A stretch of 13,045 nt of DNA from Thermoplasmata archaeon (GCA_019594025.1 JAFDUB010000043.1:1-13045), one strand, 5' to 3'; counted from the first letter of the stretch, positions 1 to 7,060 are shown. The notes: generated by a model not told the origin, from the letters alone. Program-made: numbers and translations.

Positions 1-1
1 G

Positions 2-1009
2 TACAACATGCTCAAAAGCTTTGAGCATATTTGTAGAGTACTGGACGAACAATGTTATCGTATTATCGAACTTGAAGATGATGAAAAATATCAGGAAGAG
101 AACGAGGACGAAGAAGAACAGATGTGGGAACCTGCAAAAAAGTTCCGGGGATCGAACGATGATAGTGACGACTGTGAAGAGGAAAAGAATGTCGAGCTGA
201 AAGAGCCAAAAGATGTACATAGTGGTTCTTTACAGAATCCACACGATGATGAAGCTACATATAGAGAAAAAAACGGTGAAAGCTATCAAGGCTACAAATC
301 GAACTGGTGTGAAACCTGCTCAAAAGATAATCCATTTCAGATTATAACAGAAGTCGATGTTGATACCAATAATACAGAAGACGTTCAAATGCTGGAGTCT
401 TCTGTTGACGAGCTATCCAGTCAAACGAATATGGAAGATCTAATCAACGATGCTGGCTACTCTGGAAAAGATATCGAAGAGAAATGTGGTGAGAACGGTG
501 TGGCCCAGCATTTCTCCGGCATAAAAGGAAGACAAATTGAAGGTGAAAGGATACCACTCGGAGAAGCTGAATTTGATGGTTATGAGATGCTTGAATGTCC
601 AGAAGGACATCGACCCTATAGACAAGAGTATTATCCAAATAAACAACGATACTGGGGAAGGTTCAAAAAAGAAATGTGTGATAATTGTAAACTGAGAGAA
701 CAATGTTTTGTAGTGGAGAGAAATGGATTTTATAGCTATGGATTCTACCACCGTCAGCGGATAACCGCTGAACGGAGAGCATTGATGAAAGATCCAGAAT
801 ACAAGAAGTTCTTACAATTGAGAGCCGGGGCTGAATCTATGATCAACGAAGTATATCATAAAACAGGTAAAAGAACAAGGTATACTGGTAAAATCAAGGT
901 GAAAAACTCTACGATAGCTAAAGGAGTGGGAGTGAATATCAAAAGAGTGACAAGATTCCTCAAAAAAAACTCAAAAATGAATAGTTGCTCTAATAAATCT
1001 CTTTATTAG
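2..1009 (+). CDS. IS1182-like transposase, 3' part (5' end outside window)
   Basis: C-terminal part of a DDE transposase that catalyses movement of an insertion sequence. The frame is open to the left edge, so the first ATG at position 8 is probably internal; IS1182-type transposases are usually 450 residues or more, and here 335 codons remain. Visible from the ATG at 8: a DDEATYREK segment, a later NDAGYSGKD segment matching the second catalytic Asp context, and a RAGAESMINEVYH segment matching the catalytic Glu context. A Cys cluster (CPEGH, then CDNC and C) between them is typical of this family. The first catalytic Asp would lie upstream and is not seen. The segment at roughly residues 22-60 is very acidic and of low complexity. 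Base composition is more AT-rich than the genes to the right, as expected for acquired DNA. Family assignment is by motif recognition; whether the element is intact cannot be judged. Confidence 0.8.
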   Translation, partial: YNMLKSFEHICRVLDEQCYRIIELEDDEKYQEENEDEEEQMWEPAKKFRGSNDDSDDCEEEKNVELKEPKDVHSGSLQNPHDDEATYREKNGESYQGYKSNWCETCSKDNPFQIITEVDVDTNNTEDVQMLESSVDELSSQTNMEDLINDAGYSGKDIEEKCGENGVAQHFSGIKGRQIEGERIPLGEAEFDGYEMLECPEGHRPYRQEYYPNKQRYWGRFKKEMCDNCKLREQCFVVERNGFYSYGFYHRQRITAERRALMKDPEYKKFLQLRAGAESMINEVYHKTGKRTRYTGKIKVKNSTIAKGVGVNIKRVTRFLKKNSKMNSCSNKSLY

Positions 1010-1060
1010 ATAGATCATCTAGTATCAAAATTCATAAGAGAGGTACAGGAAATCCGATAG

Positions 1061-1108
1061 GTAAATATGAGGTTAGCACCTTTTTACGCCAACCTCATAG
1101 ATATTTAC
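1061..1108. repeat. Long imperfect inverted repeat (hairpin) downstream of the transposase
   Basis: The left arm at 1061-1077 and right arm at 1088-1108 pair over 16 of 17 positions, with one mismatch and a 4-base bulge in the right arm. The loop is 10 bases. Inner arms are TGAGGTT/AACCTCA and outer arms GTAAATA/TATTTAC. No T-tract follows on the plus strand, so it does not look like a simple terminator. It could be part of the insertion-sequence end, a protein site or a structured RNA. Confidence 0.6.
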
Positions 1109-1134
1109 GAATATATTATTGAACCGAGGATGAT

Positions 1135-1156
1135 AATACTTGTCGAGTATTTTTTA
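1135..1156 (+). terminator. Terminator-like hairpin with T-tract
   Basis: AATACT (1135-1140) and AGTATT (1146-1151) form a 6-base stem with a 5-base loop, running into six Ts (1150-1155). It fits a terminator for the insertion-sequence transcript. The same AT-rich stretch (1151-1159, TTTTTATAG) lies about 32 bases before the flippase start and may double as its TATA box. Confidence 0.4.
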
Positions 1157-1186
1157 TAGATTCTATCTATCTACCTCTACGATATA

Positions 1187-2623
1187 TTGAAAACCGACCT
1201 AAGGATCGCTAAAAATACATCTTGGCTGATGATTGGAAAGTTCGTTTCAAGGATACTGACAGCGGTATTCGTTATACTATTAGCCAATCATCTGCTTCCC
1301 GCAAGCTTCGGTATCTTCAATCTGGCTTTCGCTATAGCATATATCACCGCTGTGGTTATAGACTTCGGCTTCGACGAGATGGCCGTTAGGGAAGTGTCTC
1401 GGGCCAAGTTCCGTACTTCAGAAGTGCTTTCCACCATATTAACGAGCCGTTTGTTGTTGTGTGTACTAAATTTTGTCATCCTGATTGTTCTGTACACTTT
1501 ACTAGTCCCTTACCTCGAAACCGCCATGACCCTGGGGATTCTCCTTTTGGCGGGAATAATGCTGGCTGCTGAAAAACTGACTGGTTCTTTCGCTGCAATA
1601 TTTCAAGCCCATGAACGCATGGATGTGCAGGGTATCACCGATCTTATCAGTAAAGGTGTGTATCTAGGATTCGGTTTCACCGGGATACGTATGGGGTTGG
1701 ACCTCAAGAACATACTTCTACTTTTACTGATTGCCTATCTATTTCACTTCTTTTTATCCCTAGGGGCTTACATGTTGGTTATCGGAGATGGATTGGATAA
1801 ACCCGGGTTTCGATATCTCTCTAGTTCAATAAAAACCACCATGCCCTTCACTGTGTTCGTTCTTCTTGCGGTGTTCTATGGACACGTAATCGTTCTCTTA
1901 CTAACACTGATGGAAGGGGACTACGCCACCGGTGTTTATAGTGCGGGGTGGAAAATAGTGGTGTTCTTGGGAGTGATCCCATATTCGTTCGGAAGGGCCC
2001 TTTATCCAGTTTTTTCACGAAAGTACGATGAAGGTGTAGAGGTACTGAACCGCACTTATACCCGATCCATGAAATATTTGCTTATAACCGGCCTACCTAT
2101 CACCATCGCACTCTATATCATCACCGACGACGTTCTAAGCCTAATATATCGTGCGGAGTTCATGGCCACCGTACCAGTATTTCGAACTATGGTGTGGATG
2201 TTGCCTTTCTTGTTCATGAACGGCAGTTTGAAGATCGCTCTCTGGGCCAGTGATAAAACCTCTGAAGCCTCTTTGAATCTCTTCTTGTCATCCGTAACGT
2301 TGGTGCTTACCGCAGTTTTATTGATACCTATGTACGGGGTAACCGGAGCCGCCATGGCTCTGGTTCTGGCAGAGATGATACACTTCTTACTCAACTACCA
2401 TAGGGTCTCTAATTTTTTAGAACCACTTCCTATAGCGCACCTGTGGAAACCTTTCTGTGCCAGCGTCGTTATGGGGGCTGTACTTTTTTCACCGATTGCA
2501 GAAATTGGCCTACTACCGCTTCTGACGATCTCATTTCTGGTCTATGGAGCTGTACTCTATTTTATAAAAGGTGTAGATGTAAGAGATTTGGCTATACTGT
2601 GGAGCACTCTAGGTAAGAGGTGA
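1187..2623 (+). CDS. Polysaccharide/lipid-linked oligosaccharide flippase (MOP superfamily, Wzx-like)
   Basis: Integral membrane protein of 478 residues, the usual length for Wzx/RfbX-type flippases, which move lipid-linked sugars across the cytoplasmic membrane for glycan or S-layer glycoprotein assembly. The N-terminus RIAKNTSWLMIGKF and the following hydrophobic segment match the typical start of this family. A basic cytoplasmic stretch (RAKFRTSE) and repeated hydrophobic helices (about 12-14) run to the C-terminus. The start is a TTG at 1187; the next ATG (1229) would cut into the conserved N-terminal segment. No Shine-Dalgarno site is obvious, and the AT-rich box at 1151-1159 would give a leaderless or nearly leaderless mRNA. 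It stands alone between the insertion sequence and the convergent biotin ligase, so no glycan cluster is visible to identify the substrate. Confidence 0.85.
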   Translation: MKTDLRIAKNTSWLMIGKFVSRILTAVFVILLANHLLPASFGIFNLAFAIAYITAVVIDFGFDEMAVREVSRAKFRTSEVLSTILTSRLLLCVLNFVILIVLYTLLVPYLETAMTLGILLLAGIMLAAEKLTGSFAAIFQAHERMDVQGITDLISKGVYLGFGFTGIRMGLDLKNILLLLLIAYLFHFFLSLGAYMLVIGDGLDKPGFRYLSSSIKTTMPFTVFVLLAVFYGHVIVLLLTLMEGDYATGVYSAGWKIVVFLGVIPYSFGRALYPVFSRKYDEGVEVLNRTYTRSMKYLLITGLPITIALYIITDDVLSLIYRAEFMATVPVFRTMVWMLPFLFMNGSLKIALWASDKTSEASLNLFLSSVTLVLTAVLLIPMYGVTGAAMALVLAEMIHFLLNYHRVSNFLEPLPIAHLWKPFCASVVMGAVLFSPIAEIGLLPLLTISFLVYGAVLYFIKGVDVRDLAILWSTLGKR

Positions 2624-2624
2624 G

Positions 2625-3275
2625 TTAATTTTCTTTGCTGCGAAGGTAAATAACGTCACCGGAGATAATACTACTTCCATTATCTAATACGATTCTACCC
2701 TTCTCGTCGATATCTTCAACCCTACCAGATACATTACCGCTGGGTGTTTTTATAACCACTTCCTTACCTATAGTAGAGGAGTACTGTTTGTAGGTTTCCA
2801 ATACATGGTTGATTCTTTTGAAACGTGTGATGATACCATCCATTATAGTTTCAGAGGAGACCGGTCTTTCCAATATGTGATGGACGCACGTACTACCTTT
2901 GATGGGAGTGGAATCCATGTTTACACCTACACCGATCACCGCCTTGCTGCCGACGATTTCCACAAGTATACCACAGATTTTTTTACCATCGACCAGTACA
3001 TCGTTAGGCCATTTTAAGGAGGGGGGAACTCCCAAATCATCTAAGGTCTGAGCAACGGCGGTCGCGGCCTTCAACGGTAAAAGAGGTTCTTGTTCGCAAC
3101 AGAGTGAAAAATAGAGTCCCCCTTTGGGGGATATCCATTTACGGTTTAACCTGCCTCGACCCGACGTCTGCTCTTCCGCAACCACTACGAAATCCTCGTC
3201 ACCTCCGCTGAGGTTCCTAGCAAGGTCGTTGGTCGATGTTGTTTTATCCACTCGATATACCTTTATGATCGACAC
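2625..3275 (-). CDS. birA: Biotin-protein ligase (BirA catalytic type, no DNA-binding domain)
   Basis: Joins biotin, through biotinyl-AMP, to the lysine of a biotin carrier domain; the obvious partner is the carrier domain of the decarboxylase alpha subunit at the head of this operon. Motifs in order: TTSTND near the N-terminus, QTSGRGRLNRKW (the GRGRxxRxW biotin/ATP loop), GGLYFSL, LKWPNDVLVDGKKICGILVE, and GVGVNM. A C-terminal SH3-like part (GKEVVIKTPSGNVSGRVEDI onward) follows. There is no N-terminal winged helix, so it is a pure ligase and not a BirA-type repressor. I chose the GTG at 3275, giving 216 residues. This start lies 1 base after the cupin stop and directly before the catalytic domain (SIIKVYRVDKTTSTND). 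An ATG at 3329 in the same frame would add 18 non-conserved residues and overlap the cupin by about 50 bases. It converges on the flippase with a 1-base gap. Confidence 0.92.
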   Translation of the reverse strand: MSIIKVYRVDKTTSTNDLARNLSGGDEDFVVVAEEQTSGRGRLNRKWISPKGGLYFSLCCEQEPLLPLKAATAVAQTLDDLGVPPSLKWPNDVLVDGKKICGILVEIVGSKAVIGVGVNMDSTPIKGSTCVHHILERPVSSETIMDGIITRFKRINHVLETYKQYSSTIGKEVVIKTPSGNVSGRVEDIDEKGRIVLDNGSSIISGDVIYLRSKEN

Positions 3276-3276
3276 C

Positions 3277-3606
3277 TCACATGAAAGTCGGCGGTGAGCT
3301 GATGGTGATGTAAACCGCTTTTCCATCACCTATGTTTCTAGCCCGGTGGTTAACTTTCGAAGTATGCCACAAAACATCGCCTTCCTGTATGGTATACAGT
3401 TCGTCACCGACCTGGTACTCGATTTTACCACGTAGAACCAGGTGTACTTCCTCCCCCTTGTGTCGATAGATTTCTGATTCCACACCTATATCGAGTTCGG
3501 CGATTATCGATTCCATAGCAGTGGATTTTTGAAGCAGACGGAATAACTTACCGTTTACCTCTTTCTTTTCTTTCTCTTCTCCTTTTTTGATGAATTCACT
3601 TTTCAT
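3277..3606 (-). CDS. Small cupin-domain protein
   Basis: A 109-residue single-domain cupin. After a charged N-terminal stretch of about 20 residues (EEKEKKE) comes a beta-barrel with the two cupin motifs: YRHKGEEVHLVLRGKIEYQV, then GDVLWHTSKVNHRARN. The His/Glu residues suggest a bound divalent metal. Cupins of this type are often sensors or small-molecule binding proteins; no catalytic role can be assigned. It sits inside the decarboxylase operon, 4 bases after the beta subunit and 1 base before the biotin ligase, so it is almost certainly co-expressed with them. It may bind a carboxylate substrate or biotin, or stabilise the complex, but this is inference. The ATG start at 3606 agrees with the short spacing. 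Confidence 0.85.
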   Translation of the reverse strand: MKSEFIKKGEEKEKKEVNGKLFRLLQKSTAMESIIAELDIGVESEIYRHKGEEVHLVLRGKIEYQVGDELYTIQEGDVLWHTSKVNHRARNIGDGKAVYITISSPPTFM

Positions 3607-3610
3607 TTTA

Positions 3611-4711
3611 TCACCCGAGTAGTCCTATCAATATGCCTGCCGCAGTGGCAGAACCTATAACCCCGGCTACGTTTGGCCCCATTGCATGCATCAACAGATG
3701 ACTGCCGGGCTCTTCTTCCTGCCCCATCTTCTGTACCACACGGGAGGCCATGGGTACTGCCGAAACTCCGGCCGCACCTATCATAGGGTTGACCTTACCG
3801 CCGGACAGTTTGTAAAATATCTGTCCGAAAAGGGTACCGCCGGCGGTGGCTGTGGCGAAGGCGAAGACTCCGAGCAGCAGTATTTTAAGGGTCTCTAACT
3901 GTATGAAAGTGCCTCCGGTCATCAGGAAGCCAACGCCGAGTCCGAGCATTATGGTCGCTACGTCCATCAAGGAGTTACCACCTGTTTTTGATAGTCTATC
4001 CATAACACCAGAGGTCTGGAAAAGATTGCCGAGCATCAGCATACCGACCAGGGGTAAAGCGGAGGGAACTATGAGTCCGACAATGATGGTCACACCTATG
4101 GGGAATACTATCTTTTCAAGCTTACCAACTTTCCTCATCTTTCCCATCTTTATCTTACGCTGTTCTTTGGTGGTAAGGGCCTTGATAATAGGAGGCTGGA
4201 TTATAGGTACTAAGGCCATGTAAGAGTAAGCTGAAACCGTTACGGCGGCGATTATACCCGGGCGGTCTCCGACAAGTCTGGTTGCCGCGTAAATGGCGGT
4301 TGGACCATCCGCACCCCCGATTATACCTATGGATGCCGCTGCATTCAGGTCGAAACCTATGAGTATTGCAAGACCTAGAGCTAAAAATATACCTAACTGA
4401 GCCGCAGCTCCAAGTAAGAAGGTTTTAGGGTTGGCTAGGAGTGGTGAAAAGTCGGTCATGGTACCTATACCGAGAAATATGATCAGCGGTACGATACCGG
4501 TAGCGATGAGTTCGGAATAAACTATGTTTAAAAGTCCGGAGGGTTCGGCTATACCTGTCAGGGGTAGATTGGCGAGGATAACGGCGAAACCGATGGGGCC
4601 CAGTAAAAGTGGTTCCATGTTCTTTGCAACACCGAGATAAATAAGTAAAAGGCCGACCGCCAGCATGATCACGTTCTGCCATGTAAGAGCGAATATACCC
4701 ATCTCGAACAT
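3611..4711 (-). CDS. oadB: Na+-pumping decarboxylase beta subunit (oxaloacetate decarboxylase type)
   Basis: Membrane subunit that decarboxylates carboxybiotin and uses the energy to export Na+. It has 366 residues, close to the family length, with about nine or more membrane helices. The family signatures are clear: IIGGADGPTAIYAATRLV with the key Asp at about residue 135, a proline-rich helix region (VPIIQPPIIKALT), and NPMIGAAGVSAVPMASRVVQ at about 308-327 with conserved Asn and Arg. The C-terminal HAMGPNVAGVIGSATAAG segment is also typical. The homologous GcdB and MmdB subunits are very similar, so substrate identity comes from the alpha subunit. The ATG at 4711 directly follows the gamma-subunit stop (TAGATG), with GGGGTGGG upstream as a ribosome site. 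Confidence 0.95.
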   Translation of the reverse strand: MFEMGIFALTWQNVIMLAVGLLLIYLGVAKNMEPLLLGPIGFAVILANLPLTGIAEPSGLLNIVYSELIATGIVPLIIFLGIGTMTDFSPLLANPKTFLLGAAAQLGIFLALGLAILIGFDLNAAASIGIIGGADGPTAIYAATRLVGDRPGIIAAVTVSAYSYMALVPIIQPPIIKALTTKEQRKIKMGKMRKVGKLEKIVFPIGVTIIVGLIVPSALPLVGMLMLGNLFQTSGVMDRLSKTGGNSLMDVATIMLGLGVGFLMTGGTFIQLETLKILLLGVFAFATATAGGTLFGQIFYKLSGGKVNPMIGAAGVSAVPMASRVVQKMGQEEEPGSHLLMHAMGPNVAGVIGSATAAGILIGLLG

Positions 4712-4891
4712 CTAACGCCCACCCCTTGAATGTATGGCGGCTACGATGGCGGCCACCTTGGCTTTATCATCTTCTTCTTCAACGAAGTATCTGTTGATTA
4801 TCCATCCGAAAAAATAGGTGCTCAAGGTGAGTATGGAAAGGGTTGCGAACACCACGACGAGACCTATTATTATAACTTCTAGCGGACTCAT
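4712..4891 (-). CDS. oadG: Na+-pumping decarboxylase gamma subunit (OadG-like), 59 residues
   Basis: A short reading frame between alpha and beta subunits. It begins MSPLEVIIIGLVVVFATLSI, has one N-terminal membrane helix (about residues 5-32), then the acidic linker FVEEEDDKAK and the segment VAAIVAAIHSRGGR. Placement, topology (helix followed by a charged cytoplasmic tail) and the AxxxAAI tail match the small gamma subunit that links alpha to beta and stabilises the complex in OadG/MmdD families. Its ATG lies 4 bases after the alpha stop, and its TAG abuts the beta ATG. It is shorter than bacterial OadG (about 80 residues), and I see no His-rich C-terminal zinc-binding tail. Recognition rests mainly on position and topology. 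Confidence 0.85.
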   Translation of the reverse strand: MSPLEVIIIGLVVVFATLSILTLSTYFFGWIINRYFVEEEDDKAKVAAIVAAIHSRGGR

Positions 4892-4895
4892 GTTA

Positions 4896-6692
4896 TCATA
4901 CCAACGTAGCTACTAAAGCACCCTCTTCAACGTCCTCTCCCTTCTTAACGTGCAGCTCTTTAACTGTTCCGTCTTTAGGTGCGGTTATGTCGTTCTCCAT
5001 CTTCATGGCTTCTAGGATGGCGATTGGGTCACCTGCACTGACCTTTTCTCCTGCACTTACAGGTATTCTGAGGATGGTGCCCAGCATAGGTGAGACCACA
5101 TCTATCTCTTCGCCCGAAGGTTCCGATTTCTTTTCTGATTTAGTTGAAGAGCTCTTTTGACCTTCCGGGAACAGTACTGAGATGCGGTAATCCTTTCCAT
5201 CGACGGTGACCATATCCTGGTTCTTCATCTTCACCTGATAGTTCTGCCCGTCTACCCTCACCTTACCCTGTAATGGATACTCCGGTCTTCGGATCACCTC
5301 TTTCTCATCTTCAGGCTTCTTCAACGGTAGTTGATCCGATGTGAATTCCGCTTCCACCTCTCCTTTAAGGAATTTAAGTCCGATATCGGGGTATATGCCG
5401 TAAGTAAGAGCATCCTCGGGTTTTCTAAACAATCCCATATCTTCCAGCTCGTCCTTTCGTTTCTTAAATTCGGGTTCTTTCAAACTCGCTGGCCGGTCGT
5501 CTATCACCTGATCCTTCCAATCCGGACCTAGAATCTTTTCGTACATCTCCTCGGTGATCTCTCCCGGTGGCCTGCCGTACATGCCTCTGAAGTACTCCTT
5601 GGTATCGTTAGTTATCCTCTTGTATCTACCGAATTTAACGTTCATTACCGACTGTACACCAACCACCTGAGATGAAGGTGTTACCAGTGGCGGATAGCCG
5701 AAATCTTTCCTTACCCTCGGCACCTCTTTAAGAACCTCGTCGTAGCTGTCCGCGGCCCCTTGCTTTTCAAGCTGACTTACAAGGTTGGACAGCATACCGC
5801 CGGGTATCTGATGCATCGTAACCGAAGGATCTATTCTCAGGGCTTGTTCACGGTGTAGATGGCTGTACTTTCGCCATACTTCGTTGAAGTACTCCCTTAT
5901 ATCCATGAGTAGTTCCATGTCATAGCCTGTATCGTACTCGGTGTCCTTTAGACCGGCGACTATAGATTCGGTCGGGGGCTGACCGGTGGCACCGGTCAAT
6001 GAAGATATGGAGGAATCCATTATATCCACCCCTGCTTCACACGCTTTCATGTACGATAATCCGGTCATCCCAGAAGTGTTGTGGCTGTGCAGATCGATCG
6101 GTATCTTTATTCCCGCATCTTTACACCCTTTGATTATATCGTAGGCTCTGGTGGGTGAGATCATACCGGCCATATCTTTAATACAAAGAGAATCGCTGCC
6201 CATCTTCTCCAGCTTTTTGAAGTCCTCCACATACCTCTCCACCGTATGTACCGGAGATATGGTGTAACACAGTGAGCCCTGAACGTGACCGCCCACATTT
6301 TTGGCGGTCTGTATGGGTACCCTCATGTTACGAAGATCGTTTAGAGCGTCGAATATCCTGAAATTATCACAGCCGTTCTTATGTGCATAATAGATAAACT
6401 TCTTCACCACGTCGTCGGGGAAGTTTCTGTACGCTACGATATTCATAGCTCTTTCCAGCATCTGAAGAGGCGTGTTCGGCAGATGCTCGCTCAATGTATT
6501 GAGCCTCTCCCACGGGTCTTCGTTCAGGTACCTTATACAGGCGTCGAAGGTCGCTCCACCCCAAACCTCCAGGGAATGAAAGCCGACTTCGTCCATCTTG
6601 GAACATATCGGTACCATGTCCTCCGTCCTCAACCTGGTAGCTAGGACGGATTGGTGTGCGTCTCTCAGTGTTTGGTCATGGAGTTGTACCAT
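4896..6692 (-). CDS. oadA: Oxaloacetate decarboxylase alpha subunit with fused biotin carrier domain
   Basis: Cytoplasmic carboxyltransferase of a sodium-pump decarboxylase: it moves the carboxyl group of oxaloacetate onto biotin, giving pyruvate. With the start used here (598 residues), the N-terminal TIM barrel shows HDQTLRDAHQS (Asp6), LCIKDMAGM (Lys172, the residue carbamylated in homologues) and DLHSHNTSGMTG (His202, His204), the metal and catalytic positions of the OadA/PycB family. A conserved carboxylase domain follows (PPLVTPSSQVVGVQSVMNV, PPGEITEEM). After a Ser/Lys/Glu linker comes the biotinyl domain with EAMKMEND; the modified lysine is residue 564, 34 from the C-terminus. The start is ATG 6692 because GGAGGAT lies 6 bases upstream; an ATG at 6722 would place that site inside the gene. 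No biotin carboxylase gene is seen, which favours a decarboxylase over pyruvate carboxylase subunit B. Confidence 0.95.
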   Translation of the reverse strand: MVQLHDQTLRDAHQSVLATRLRTEDMVPICSKMDEVGFHSLEVWGGATFDACIRYLNEDPWERLNTLSEHLPNTPLQMLERAMNIVAYRNFPDDVVKKFIYYAHKNGCDNFRIFDALNDLRNMRVPIQTAKNVGGHVQGSLCYTISPVHTVERYVEDFKKLEKMGSDSLCIKDMAGMISPTRAYDIIKGCKDAGIKIPIDLHSHNTSGMTGLSYMKACEAGVDIMDSSISSLTGATGQPPTESIVAGLKDTEYDTGYDMELLMDIREYFNEVWRKYSHLHREQALRIDPSVTMHQIPGGMLSNLVSQLEKQGAADSYDEVLKEVPRVRKDFGYPPLVTPSSQVVGVQSVMNVKFGRYKRITNDTKEYFRGMYGRPPGEITEEMYEKILGPDWKDQVIDDRPASLKEPEFKKRKDELEDMGLFRKPEDALTYGIYPDIGLKFLKGEVEAEFTSDQLPLKKPEDEKEVIRRPEYPLQGKVRVDGQNYQVKMKNQDMVTVDGKDYRISVLFPEGQKSSSTKSEKKSEPSGEEIDVVSPMLGTILRIPVSAGEKVSAGDPIAILEAMKMENDITAPKDGTVKELHVKKGEDVEEGALVATLV

Positions 6693-6698
6693 TTTTTT

Positions 6699-6705
6699 AT
6701 CCTCC
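6699..6705 (-). promoter_or_regulatory. Strong Shine-Dalgarno site of oadA
   Basis: GGAGGAT on the minus strand, 6 bases before the ATG at 6692. It decides the start codon in favour of 6692 over the in-frame ATG at 6722. Confidence 0.8.
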
Positions 6706-6728
6706 TTGGGAACCATCTTCACTAATAT

Positions 6729-6748
6729 GAAGAGGATGACACCTCTTC
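6729..6748 (-). promoter_or_regulatory. Perfect 7-base dyad at the predicted oad transcription start
   Basis: GAAGAGG and CCTCTTC are perfect inverted repeats separated by 6 bases. The dyad lies about 26-50 bases downstream of the TATA-like box at 6774-6782, so it overlaps or immediately follows the expected transcription start. It could be a repressor operator or a hairpin at the 5' end of the operon mRNA. Confidence 0.5.
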
Positions 6749-6773
6749 AGGGAAAGATTGATGAAACGGGGTC

Positions 6774-6782
6774 CTATAAAAG
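6774..6782 (-). promoter_or_regulatory. TATA-like box of the oad operon
   Basis: CTTTTATAG on the minus strand, predicting a start near 6750 and a leader of about 58 bases. This gives oadA its own promoter, independent of the zinc-ribbon gene upstream. Confidence 0.5.
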
Positions 6783-6856
6783 ATTTAGTGTGATTTTCAC
6801 TCACCCTTCTAATCTATCAATGGGACGCCGAGGAAAAGAACATTTGCCCATATCGT

Positions 6857-6985
6857 TTAGAGGGCTTCCTTTATCTTGGCTACCAATTCATTGAAGCAGT
6901 CCTCACATACCGCCCGATCTCCGATTCGGGTATATTCTCTGGTCCAGTTTCCGCAGAAATGACATCTGTCTGAATCAAGGGGCAT
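6857..6985 (-). CDS. Zinc-ribbon-like small protein, 42 residues
   Basis: A short reading frame coding for a 42-residue protein with two pairs of cysteines: CHFC at residues 8-11 and CEDC at 27-30. This CxxC-N15-CxxC pattern is a treble-clef or zinc-ribbon knuckle. The start MPLDSDRCHFCGNW is an ATG at 6985 preceded by GTGAT (a Shine-Dalgarno match, 5 bases away). The C-terminus is a short amphipathic helix (NELVAKIKEAL). I recognise no family. Tiny zinc proteins like this in archaea may bind nucleic acid or act in protein complexes. It lies 164 bases upstream of oadA on the same strand and diverges from the TraB gene. The balanced motif and ribosome site argue that it is real. Confidence 0.75.
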   Translation of the reverse strand: MPLDSDRCHFCGNWTREYTRIGDRAVCEDCFNELVAKIKEAL

Positions 6986-7019
6986 ATATTATCACTTTCA
7001 TGGTTAAAGGGGGAGGTAT

Positions 7020-7043
7020 GGGATAAATTTTGCGCAATATCCC
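7020..7043. promoter_or_regulatory. Dyad in the divergent promoter region
   Basis: GGGATA (7020-7025) and TATCCC (7038-7043) are inverted repeats enclosing the perfect palindrome TTGCGCAA (7030-7037). It lies upstream of the TraB TATA box and overlaps the AT-rich box (7021-7031) of the zinc-ribbon gene, so a bound regulator could affect both directions. Confidence 0.35.
7021..7031 (-). promoter_or_regulatory. Probable TATA box of the zinc-ribbon gene
   Basis: AAAATTTATCC on the minus strand, centred about 41 bases before the ATG at 6985. It predicts a start near 6998 and a short leader containing the GTGAT ribosome site. Confidence 0.4.
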
Positions 7044-7050
7044 TCAAAAA

Positions 7051-7060
7051 ACATTTATTA
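7051..7060 (+). promoter_or_regulatory. TATA box of the TraB/DUF368 genes
   Basis: ACATTTATTA preceded by an A-rich stretch (possible BRE), centred 28 bases before the ATG at 7084. The spacing predicts a leaderless transcript starting at or near that ATG, and supports it over the upstream in-frame TTG at 7030, which would lie upstream of the box. Confidence 0.6.

Larger units (their letters stand above)
1..1108 (+). mobile_element. Insertion sequence remnant or right part, boundary uncertain
   Basis: The AT-rich left end with the transposase fragment is the right-hand part of an insertion sequence. I could not identify a terminal inverted repeat, because the left end is outside the window. 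The boundary is placed provisionally at the end of the hairpin at 1061-1108; it could be anywhere between 1010 and about 1160. Confidence 0.4.

Noticed and set aside
440..751. Minus-strand frames opposite the transposase
   Set aside because: Shadow frames of the transposase; no ribosome site or motif.
1007..1173. 9-base inverted repeats TAGATAGAT / ATCTATCTA as insertion-sequence ends
   Set aside because: They are simple GATA-type repeats in AT-rich DNA and one overlaps the transposase stop codon; chance is likely.
6598..6894. 98-codon plus-strand frame across the oadA start and promoter
   Set aside because: It runs antisense to oadA and through its promoter and ribosome site, with no family similarity.
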